The notes under the pieces are model-generated. The model was not told the origin of the DNA. It made no database searches and saw only the letters and a program-made list of their open reading frames with translations. The position numbers and the translations under genes were made by a program. A stretch of DNA of 25,083 nucleotides. It comes from a virus. Where the stretch lies: positions 1 through 25,083 of the IMG/VR virus record IMGVR_UViG_3300032087_003789. One strand, written 5' to 3'. Positions within the stretch are counted from its first letter, which is position 1. The number at the start of each line of letters is the position of its first letter. Shown here in pieces: positions 6,354-12,271 of the stretch.

Positions 6354-8660
6354 ATGGAATCTAAAGCTGAGAAAATAAAATCATCAGTTGATATAGAAGA
6401 AGTCATAGGAAGATACATTGAGCTAAAAAAGAACGGGCCTGAATATCAAGCATGCTGTCCGTTTCATGAAGAGAAAACACCATCATTTAGCGTGGTGCCT
6501 AACAAGGGATTTTATCACTGCTTTGGCTGCGGTGCTCATGGCGACGTTATTGATTTCGTTATGGAGTACACGAAGTGTTCATACAAAGAAGCGGTTGCGT
6601 CGCTCTCTGATGGCGTGCTTGAAGCCGGTGAGGTCGTGAAGAAGAAGTCTAAGCGCGTGGATCCATACGATCCATACACACCAGTTGCCAAGAATGGAAA
6701 GACTATCAAGCCAGGTCAGCAGGTAAGCCTGATTAATCCAAAACGCGATGGCCAGATCTGGAGGGCTAAGCCTTCAATGGTTCATGATTACGGTCCTCAA
6801 GGCTATGTGTTGCGAATCGATATGGATGACGGCAAGAAGGTCACCCCCATGGTGCGCTGGTGTAACGGGCCAAAAGGCGAAGGCTGGCACTGTTACCCGT
6901 TCGACGAACCGCGTCCGATTTACGGTTACAAGGAAGGCCAAAGTCAGGTTCTGGTCGTTGAAGGTGAGAAGGCGCGTGATGCAATCCAAGCCGTTGCAGG
7001 CGATAAGATCACTGTGGTCTCATGGTCTGGCGGGACCAGCGGCGTCGAGAAAACGGATTGGAGTCCCTTATCAGGAAGAAAGATAATACTGTGGCCAGAC
7101 AACGACAAGCCAGGCTTCAAGGCTATGGCTCACTTGTACGGCTATCTTACAGCTATTGCTGACTCGGTTCGCTTGATCACTCCACCTGAAGGCCTCCCTA
7201 AAGGCTGGGACGGTGCTGATAAAGAATGGTCGAGCGCTCAAGAGCTCTTTGCGTGGTGTAAGGCCAATGCATCGGAGTCGCCCCCAAAGCCAGAATGGCT
7301 CGGTGAAGAGGTGGCATCCGAGCCAGAACCAAAGCCTGAGCAGCAACCTGAGCCACCATTGCCTACAGAGGAGGATTATGGCGCTCCTATGGCTGATGTG
7401 ATTTATCTCGACCAGTATGGAGCGGTTGAAGATAAGCCACCAGCAACGGTTGAGTCATCCGAAAGCTGGAAGGCTGAGCTGATGTTCAAGGATGATGGCG
7501 AAAAGCTAGTAGCCAATGTAAACAATGCTCAGGTGCTCTTGTCGTACCATCCAGATATGAAGGGGGTGCTTGGCTATAACCAGTTCAAGAAAGAGATCGA
7601 GATACGAAAAACGCCAGTCTGGGATACTGAAGGAAAATCGAACTACCCTCGACCTCTTGAAGATGTGGACGACACAAGGGCCACGGCATGGCTTGAGCGA
7701 AAAGGCTGTAAGCTTACGATAGGTACGGTACACAATGCGATAGTATCAGCGGCTCATCACAATCCGTTTAATCCTCTGCAGGACTACCTTCACGGTTTAG
7801 AGTGGGACGGTAAGCCACGACTCAATAGAGCGCTTCATCGGTTGCTTGGCTGCGCTGATAATGAGTATGTCTCTGCCGTATCTCGTCGATTCCTCATCGG
7901 TGCGGTGGCCAGAGCTCTTAATCCAGGCTGTAAAATGGATACGATGTTGATTCTCGAAGGCCAGCAAGGCTTGAAGAAATCCACGGCAGTCGCGGCTCTC
8001 TTTGGTGATGGCTGGTTCACTGATGAGCTCGGTGATCTCGGATCCAAGGATGCAGCTATGCAGGTGCAGGGGATATGGTGTGTTGAAATAGCTGAGCTTG
8101 CAACGATGAATCGAGCTGAGTCTAATCGTATCAAAGAGTGGATCACGCGCCGAATAGATCGCTTCCGTCCTCCGTATGGTCGCAATATCATTTCAGCACC
8201 TCGTCAATGTGTGCTCATTGGCACGGTCAATCCTGAGGGTGGATATTTGAAGGATGCCACTGGTGGCCGACGGTTCTGGCCGGTTGAGTGTACTTCGATC
8301 AATATCGAATGGATCGAGAAATATCGCAATTTGCTATGGGCTGAAGCCGTGCAGGCGTATAAGGACGGCGAGAGATGGTGGTTTGATCACGACGAGCGGC
8401 ACATTGCTGAAGCTGAGCAAGAGCAGCGCTATGAGTCTGATCCTTGGGATGATCGCGTGTCTGACTTCCTGAAGAGTCGTACGACGACCTCTGTGTCAGA
8501 GATAATGGAGACGTGTCTCGATTTGCAGACTTCGAACCAGAACCAGATTGCTCAAAATCGATTAGCAAAGATTCTTCGTATGCACGGATGGAAGAGAAAG
8601 CAGCGTAGGTGGAATGGCGTTAGGCAGTGGGTTTATGTAAATGAGAATCCGGAAGGATAG
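6354..8660 (+). CDS. Primase-helicase: CHC2 zinc finger, TOPRIM and VirE/D5-like ATPase
   Basis: 768 residues; a self-contained replication initiator that should prime and unwind DNA. The N terminus is a DnaG-type CHC2 zinc finger: CPFHEEKTPSF with C35 and H38, then CFGCG with C56 and C59. The middle has a TOPRIM domain: LVVEGEKARDAI (around 200-211) and LWPDNDKPG (around 245-253), carrying the Glu and Asp-x-Asp metal site. After a Pro/Glu-rich linker (about 305-345) comes a virulence-associated-E-like P-loop ATPase: LEGQQGLKKST (about 534-544, Walker A), GIWCVEIAEL (about 573-582, Walker B), and FRPPYGRNIISAPRQCVLIG for later motifs. All key residues seem present. SD GGGAG precedes the ATG. 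No DNA polymerase gene is visible in the window. Confidence 0.95.
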   Translation: MESKAEKIKSSVDIEEVIGRYIELKKNGPEYQACCPFHEEKTPSFSVVPNKGFYHCFGCGAHGDVIDFVMEYTKCSYKEAVASLSDGVLEAGEVVKKKSKRVDPYDPYTPVAKNGKTIKPGQQVSLINPKRDGQIWRAKPSMVHDYGPQGYVLRIDMDDGKKVTPMVRWCNGPKGEGWHCYPFDEPRPIYGYKEGQSQVLVVEGEKARDAIQAVAGDKITVVSWSGGTSGVEKTDWSPLSGRKIILWPDNDKPGFKAMAHLYGYLTAIADSVRLITPPEGLPKGWDGADKEWSSAQELFAWCKANASESPPKPEWLGEEVASEPEPKPEQQPEPPLPTEEDYGAPMADVIYLDQYGAVEDKPPATVESSESWKAELMFKDDGEKLVANVNNAQVLLSYHPDMKGVLGYNQFKKEIEIRKTPVWDTEGKSNYPRPLEDVDDTRATAWLERKGCKLTIGTVHNAIVSAAHHNPFNPLQDYLHGLEWDGKPRLNRALHRLLGCADNEYVSAVSRRFLIGAVARALNPGCKMDTMLILEGQQGLKKSTAVAALFGDGWFTDELGDLGSKDAAMQVQGIWCVEIAELATMNRAESNRIKEWITRRIDRFRPPYGRNIISAPRQCVLIGTVNPEGGYLKDATGGRRFWPVECTSINIEWIEKYRNLLWAEAVQAYKDGERWWFDHDERHIAEAEQEQRYESDPWDDRVSDFLKSRTTTSVSEIMETCLDLQTSNQNQIAQNRLAKILRMHGWKRKQRRWNGVRQWVYVNENPEG

Positions 8661-8765
8661 AAAACGCCCCTTTCGGGGCGCTTGCTTCATGATAAGCGCG
8701 GCAAGCGGCATACATGCCATTACTACGCAGTTTAGCGCGACCAGAGCCATAGTTAATAAAACCAT
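8562..8765 (-). CDS. Short leftward membrane protein; 3' half antisense to primase
   Basis: 67 residues from the ATG at 8765, preceded by SD GGGGAG and one base after the stop of the leftward gene above it. Only the first 26 residues look like protein: MVLLTMALVALNCVVMACMP then LAALIM, a single hydrophobic span. From residue 27 on the frame crosses the terminator hairpin at 8661-8680 and then runs antisense to the primase 3' end, with no protein-like pattern. The leftward transcript may well end before the stop codon. The start is credible; the C terminus is doubtful. Confidence 0.4.
   Translation of the reverse strand: MVLLTMALVALNCVVMACMPLAALIMKQAPRKGRFLSFRILIYINPLPNAIPPTLLSLPSVHTKNLC
8661..8680 (-). 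terminator. Hairpin terminator, best oriented leftward
   Basis: A 6-bp GC stem CGCCCC / GGGGCG (8665-8670, 8675-8680) sits immediately after the primase stop. Read on the minus strand it has a GAAA tetraloop and is followed by TTTTC, the form of an efficient terminator. Read rightward, the stem is followed by CTTGCTTC, a poor U-tract. It may work in both directions with different strength. Confidence 0.65.
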
Positions 8766-8766
8766 T

Positions 8767-8874
8767 TTACTCCCCTGTATTGTCCGTTATTCCATCAACG
8801 CCAAGCATGATACATATCGCTACTGCTGACATAGTAACTGCTATCCTTGCCGTTATTTTAATCATTTTAAACAT
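8767..8874 (-). CDS. 35-residue hydrophobic peptide, leftward
   Basis: The ATG at 8874 is preceded by TGAAGGGAGAAAAATC with a strong SD. The product is basic at its N terminus (MFKMIKITAR), has one hydrophobic span (IAVTMSAVAICIMLGV) and a short acidic tail, the inside-positive layout of a small inner-membrane protein. It is followed after one base by a second short leftward ORF. The 12-mer around its SD is identical to the one upstream of the peptide gene at 6056, suggesting a shared origin of the leaders. Function unknown. Confidence 0.5.
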   Translation of the reverse strand: MFKMIKITARIAVTMSAVAICIMLGVDGITDNTGE

Positions 8875-8944
8875 GATTTTTCTCCCTTCAGGTTTATGTT
8901 TACTGCGTCATATTCTCAAGTGTGGGGCATTATTAGAAAAAAGG

Positions 8945-8973
8945 TAAATATCGTTTTGTAATAATAGCAACAA
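8945..8973 (-). promoter_or_regulatory. Candidate leftward promoter with overlapping dyad (site D)
   Basis: On the minus strand TTGTTG (complement of 8968-8973) is followed after 17 bp by TATTTA (complement of 8945-8950), about 70 bp upstream of the leftward peptide gene. The dyad TTGTAATAATAGCAA (8956-8970) overlaps its -35 box and matches the TTGnnA-N3-TnnCAA pattern. Only sequence form supports this. Confidence 0.4.
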
Positions 8974-8995
8974 TTTTTATAGCCGTACTTTTTTT

Positions 8996-9182
8996 GGTGA
9001 TATCACTACGCCTATAGTGGCACCTTAAAGGCAACGTATAATCGCATTTCTATTATCTTGCAAACTGAGTGGTGACAGTGGTGATACTGGTTATTGGTAG
9101 TGGTGATTGGTGACATATACTGGTTATAGCAAAGCCCTTACCGCTCTAGGCGAGAACTACTATAACCACTATAACCAGTATA
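8996..9182 (+). repeat. Noncoding repeat-rich control or origin-like region
   Basis: No gene is visible from 8875 to 9297. This part holds: the palindrome GTGATATCAC (8997-9006); GTGGTGA three times (9069, 9078, 9100); ATACTGGTTAT twice (9084-9094, 9117-9127); a perfect 14-bp inverted pair TATACTGGTTATAG (9116-9129) and CTATAACCAGTATA (9169-9182) around a 39-bp spacer; and ACTATAACC in tandem (9159, 9168). GGTGA(C/T) occurs five times here and once more at 9276. A strongly A+T-rich stretch (9181-9240) follows. Iterons beside A+T-rich DNA and a primase gene fit a replication origin, but a multi-operator control region is equally possible. Confidence 0.6.
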
Positions 9183-9201
9183 AAGTATATATAATATAAT
9201 A

Positions 9202-9230
9202 TTGATATATAATACAGTTAACTGTATAGT
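9202..9230 (+). promoter_or_regulatory. Rightward promoter enclosing a 16-bp perfect palindrome
   Basis: TTGATA (9202-9207), 17-bp spacer, TATAGT (9225-9230). The spacer and -10 box contain ATACAGTTAACTGTAT (9212-9227), a perfect palindrome, which is a textbook operator position. It would drive the HNH-like gene at 9298 and possibly the terminase block. A weaker alternative promoter is TTGGTA-16-TATACT at 9094-9121. Confidence 0.6.
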
Positions 9231-9297
9231 TATATTGTTTTTTAAAAAGTGTGGGAAAAAATTTTCCTGGGTACTGGTGACATATAAGGAGTTCAAA

Positions 9298-9741
9298 ATG
9301 TATACAGACCACATTGATGAGTTAATTGAATATGATTCTGAGACCGGGGAGTTCTTCTGGAAGGAATCTGTTAAGTATGGGAACAGATGTAAACCTGTGG
9401 GCGGCTATGCCGGTTCTTACAATGATAACGGGCACAAATACATAGGCATCAACGGAAAGCAGCTAATAGCTACCAAGATAGCTTGGTATAAAATGCGAGG
9501 GATCTGGCCTAATTTCAATCTTACTTACAAAGATGGTGATATGACCAATTTCAGATGGAATAATATAATTCCTTCTAAGTTTTGGAATGATAAGATTTTA
9601 AAATCAGCGTCAGCCACTCCTGGGATTTATGTCACGCATGACGGCTGGTTTGCCAAGCTCCGCAATGGGGGCTCAATAGGGCCGTACGCGAAACCGCATC
9701 TAGCGCATAATGCTCGAATTGCTTTCTCGCTTTCTGGTTGA
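9298..9741 (+). CDS. HNH-endonuclease-like protein lacking the catalytic histidines
   Basis: 147 residues from the ATG at 9298 (SD AAGGAG, 9286-9291). It follows the layout of phage HNH endonucleases: an N-terminal YDSETGEFFWKE, then GGYAGSYNDNGHKYIGINGK, the AW helix (ATKIAWYKMRGIWP), a LTYKDGDMTNFRWNNI segment, and a C-terminal AP2-like piece (GIYVTHDGWFAKL to ARIAFSLSG). In active members the two central blocks normally read AHRLAW and a His-containing DHxxGD; here they read ATKIAW and LTYKDGD, so both histidines are missing while the Asn-x-Arg part stays. It is probably a catalytically dead relative kept for DNA binding, or a decaying mobile nuclease. It sits between the repeat region and the terminase genes. 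Confidence 0.75.
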   Translation: MYTDHIDELIEYDSETGEFFWKESVKYGNRCKPVGGYAGSYNDNGHKYIGINGKQLIATKIAWYKMRGIWPNFNLTYKDGDMTNFRWNNIIPSKFWNDKILKSASATPGIYVTHDGWFAKLRNGGSIGPYAKPHLAHNARIAFSLSG

Positions 9742-9770
9742 CAAATTCTCAAAATGGCTCACAATTGTGA
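9738..9770 (+). promoter_or_regulatory. Candidate promoter/operator with site E and TCACAATTGTGA palindrome
   Basis: TTGACA (9738-9743) overlaps the HNH-like stop codon and begins the dyad TTGACAAATTCTCAA (9738-9752), another TTGnnA-N3-TnnCAA match. Seventeen bp later lies ACAATT (9761-9766), a weak -10, inside the perfect 12-bp palindrome TCACAATTGTGA (9759-9770). Transcription would begin near 9772, where an ATG of the next gene lies. Confidence 0.4.
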
Positions 9771-10416
9771 TATGAGCAAAAACCTATCCCCGAAGAAAAA
9801 ACTTACCCCTAAGCAGCAGCGTTTCGTTGAGGAATATTTAATCGACCTCAATGCGACGCAGGCTGCTATTCGGGCTGGGTATTCTGCAAATGATGAACCG
9901 CCTAAAGATAATTACTACACTTACGCCTTGATATGCCCCCAGTTGAATGATGTTTTTTACATAGGCAAAGGCAGAGGTAGAAGGGTTTTTGATCATGAAA
10001 GACAGCTGAAATCTCCGATGAAGTGCAATCAAGATAAGCTTCGAAGGATAGCGGCCATAAAACTGGCGAATATGGAGTTGAGACACCTGATACTATCAGA
10101 GCACTCATCGGAATCAGAATCATACGAAGCTGAGTCCGAGTTGATTGCTTCGATAGGAATCGAAAATTTGACGAACATATCTTTAGTTGAATCAAGGTCG
10201 TCCAGATCTTTAAGTAACGAATGGCGTTACTTGCCTGAATTGCAAAAGTATGATTCCCGCTCTGATTGGGCGAGCGTGTGCTTAAGTATGCTTGAGCCTT
10301 TCAAGGGTGAAATTATGTTTCTCGGTCAGCTTCTTTCTGATGAGAGTCAATATCTTTTGCTTGGCTTGCTTCGAGGTATAGCAAGAGAAAAACCAGCAAC
10401 AAACTGTCTATTTTAG
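9754..10416 (+). CDS. Chimera: small-terminase N-terminal HTH fused to GIY-YIG nuclease
   Basis: 220 residues. Residues 17-45 (KLTPKQQRFVEEYLIDLNAT then QAAIRAGYSA) are the diagnostic N terminus of Terminase_2-type small terminase subunits. At about residue 53 the sequence changes abruptly to a GIY-YIG domain of the LEM-3-like kind: YYTYALI (54-60), FYIGKGRGRRVFDH (68-81), YEAESELIASIG (124-135), ENLTNI (137-142). The Tyr, Arg, His and catalytic Glu positions all look intact, so it may cut DNA. Residues 146-220 are not recognised and do not look like the rest of a small terminase. The start may be the ATG at 9754 or at 9772; neither has an SD. It may be a homing endonuclease lodged in terS or an endonuclease using the TerS HTH as its DNA-binding arm. 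Confidence 0.85.
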   Translation: MAHNCDMSKNLSPKKKLTPKQQRFVEEYLIDLNATQAAIRAGYSANDEPPKDNYYTYALICPQLNDVFYIGKGRGRRVFDHERQLKSPMKCNQDKLRRIAAIKLANMELRHLILSEHSSESESYEAESELIASIGIENLTNISLVESRSSRSLSNEWRYLPELQKYDSRSDWASVCLSMLEPFKGEIMFLGQLLSDESQYLLLGLLRGIAREKPATNCLF

Positions 10417-10430
10417 AGTCAATTTAGATT

Positions 10431-10748
10431 ATGGCTGAACAAGATCAATTCAAACCCAAGCGCGCCAAGACTGGAGGCAGAAAAAAGGGGACCAAAAACA
10501 AAACCTCTACAGCTCTCAAAGAAGCCATCATGAATGCTTTTGAAGAGGTTGGAGGGAAGAAATATCTTGTTATGGTTGCCCATGAAGACCCTAAAACGTT
10601 TTGTACCTTGCTTGGCAAAGTTCTACCTGCTGAGCTTAACGCCAAAGTTGAGGGTGACGTTAGCTTCACAATCATGTCGGGCATAGACGATTCACCTGGT
10701 TTGCTTGTGAAACAGAATAAAAATGACGGTGCAGCAACACACCATTGA
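10431..10748 (+). CDS. Probable small terminase-like protein
   Basis: 105 residues, ATG at 10431 with no clear SD. The N terminus is basic (KPKRAKTGGRKKGTKNKTST) and is followed by ALKEAIMNAFEEVGGKKYLV and HEDPKTFCTLLGKVLPAELN. This GRKKGxxNKTT plus GG-x-x-YL-x-LLGKVLP pattern is found in proteins encoded right before phage large terminases and often called small terminase subunits. Its 3' end overlaps the large terminase gene by 26 nt. It is therefore the likely working TerS, which recognises phage DNA and regulates the large subunit, leaving the upstream GIY-YIG chimera free for another role. The functional call rests on position and pattern. Confidence 0.75.
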   Translation: MAEQDQFKPKRAKTGGRKKGTKNKTSTALKEAIMNAFEEVGGKKYLVMVAHEDPKTFCTLLGKVLPAELNAKVEGDVSFTIMSGIDDSPGLLVKQNKNDGAATHH

Positions 10749-12063
10749 TCTAGGCTACAGGCCTAGACCTATCCAAAGAGCAATTCATCAAGCCATGGCA
10801 AGGCACCGCTTCGGTGTTATCGTGGCTCATCGCCGTTTTGGTAAAACCGTTTTTTGTATCGCGGCTCTCGTTGATGCTGCGTTGAGATTCAATAAGCACA
10901 GCAATGGCCGCTTCGGCTACGTCGCACCGTTTTACAAACAGGCGAAGGATGTTGCATGGTTGTATTTAACAGACTTCGCTCGTAAAATTCCAGGCACTCA
11001 GATATCTAACCAAGAACTTGCGGTAACCTTCCCAAATGGCAACAGAATTAAATTATATGGCGCTGATAATCCCGATAGTATGCGGGGATTATATTTTGAT
11101 GGCATTGTCGTTGATGAGGTTGCAGATATAAAACCGCACGTATGGGGCGAGATACTTCGGCCTGCGCTGTCTGATCGCAAGGGTTGGGCTATCTTCATCG
11201 GTACGCCAAAGGGCGTGAACATCTTTTCAGAGCTGTATTACAACGCGGTCAATGATCCAGATTGGTTTGCAGGTCTCTATAGCGTCGATGATACTGGTTT
11301 GTTAGACGCTGATGAGCTTCGCATGATACGCGCCACGTCAACTGAATCTCAGTATGCTCAAGAAATGCTTTGCGATTTTAATGCTGCCGTTGATAACGCG
11401 CTGATCTCTCTGGATTCAGTTCAGCAGTCCTGCGGTAAGCATCGCAAAATCGAAGAGGTTGAAGGTTCTCCTAAAATACTTGGCGTCGATGTCGCTCGCT
11501 ATGGCGATGACCGTTGCTGTATCTTCCCAAGGCAAGGGCTTATTGCGTTCAAGCCTAAGACCTACAAGGGAATCGATAACATGACCTTTGCAGGCTACGT
11601 GTCTGCAGCTATGCAAAAGTGGGAACCGGATGCGGTGTTCGTTGATGCAGGTCGAGGTGAGGGGGTGATTGATCGTCTTCGACAGCTCGGCCATAGTAAC
11701 GTGATCGAGGTTAACTTTGGTGGTAAGGCTTCAGATCCGCACTATGTCAATAAGCGCTCTGAGATGTGGGATAACCTCAAGCGATGGATTGATGCAGGCG
11801 GATGTCTTCCTCCAATCCCTGAGCTCAAGATTGATCTTTGTGCGCCGACCTTCAGCTATGCCAATGCAGCGAACAAGTTCCAGCTCGAAAGCAAGGATAA
11901 AATCAAAGAGCGTGGACTGCCGTCTCCCGACCTTGGTGATGCTCTGGCGTTAACATTTGCCATGCCTGTTGTCAAAAAAGCAACGGTTGGTCTACAATCA
12001 ACACAACGTAAACAGCAACAAGCTTACAACCCAGTTCGAGATCGACTCAAAAAACGAGGATAA
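10723..12063 (+). CDS. terL: Terminase large subunit (ATPase and nuclease)
   Basis: 446 residues; the packaging motor that pumps and cuts phage DNA into proheads. The ATPase half has Walker A AHRRFGKT (35-42), Walker B GIVVDEVAD (127-135) and a coupling motif FIGTPKG (158-164). The RNase H-like nuclease half shows DVARYGDD (256-263), VFVDAGRGEGV (305-315) and PDLGDALAL (402-410), giving the acidic triad. Length is at the short end of the family but all motifs are there. The ATG overlaps the upstream gene by 26 nt and has no strong SD, so coupling is likely. Its type (T7-like or other, hence ends by direct repeat, cos or headful) cannot be set from motifs alone. Confidence 0.97.
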   Translation: MTVQQHTIDLGYRPRPIQRAIHQAMARHRFGVIVAHRRFGKTVFCIAALVDAALRFNKHSNGRFGYVAPFYKQAKDVAWLYLTDFARKIPGTQISNQELAVTFPNGNRIKLYGADNPDSMRGLYFDGIVVDEVADIKPHVWGEILRPALSDRKGWAIFIGTPKGVNIFSELYYNAVNDPDWFAGLYSVDDTGLLDADELRMIRATSTESQYAQEMLCDFNAAVDNALISLDSVQQSCGKHRKIEEVEGSPKILGVDVARYGDDRCCIFPRQGLIAFKPKTYKGIDNMTFAGYVSAAMQKWEPDAVFVDAGRGEGVIDRLRQLGHSNVIEVNFGGKASDPHYVNKRSEMWDNLKRWIDAGGCLPPIPELKIDLCAPTFSYANAANKFQLESKDKIKERGLPSPDLGDALALTFAMPVVKKATVGLQSTQRKQQQAYNPVRDRLKKRG

Positions 12064-12067
12064 CCGC

Positions 12068-12271
12068 ATGTGTTTAAGCACACCCAAGCCACCCAAACTG
12101 CCACCTCCGCCACCGGAGCCTCCGCGCATGGTTGACGCGGATGTTCGCTCATCAGGCGACAAAGAAAAGCGTAGACTGAGAGCCGCGTCTGGCCACAGTG
12201 GCACAATCCTAACTGGAGCGGGTGGAGCAATGAACTCACCCAACGTAGGTAAAACCCTATTAGGTGGTTAA
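12068..12271 (+). CDS. Small Pro-rich virion-block protein before the portal
   Basis: 67 residues from the ATG at 12068 (SD-like GAGGATAA). The N terminus is a proline run (TPKPPKLPPPPPEPPRMVDA), followed by charged DKEKRRLRAASG and a Gly/Ser end. Short proteins with this Pro-rich start are repeatedly found between terL and the portal in T7-like podoviruses, where their role is not known. Spacing is tight: 4 nt after terL, and its stop directly abuts the portal ATG. The gene is real by position and RBS; function unknown. Confidence 0.75.
   Translation: MCLSTPKPPKLPPPPPEPPRMVDADVRSSGDKEKRRLRAASGHSGTILTGAGGAMNSPNVGKTLLGG

Noticed and set aside
8996-9182. CRISPR array
   Set aside because: The repeats are short, unevenly spaced and partly inverted, with no regular spacers.
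9902-10195. 97-codon open frame antisense to the GIY-YIG domain
   Set aside because: No SD and no protein-like pattern; the plus strand encodes clear GIY-YIG motifs there.
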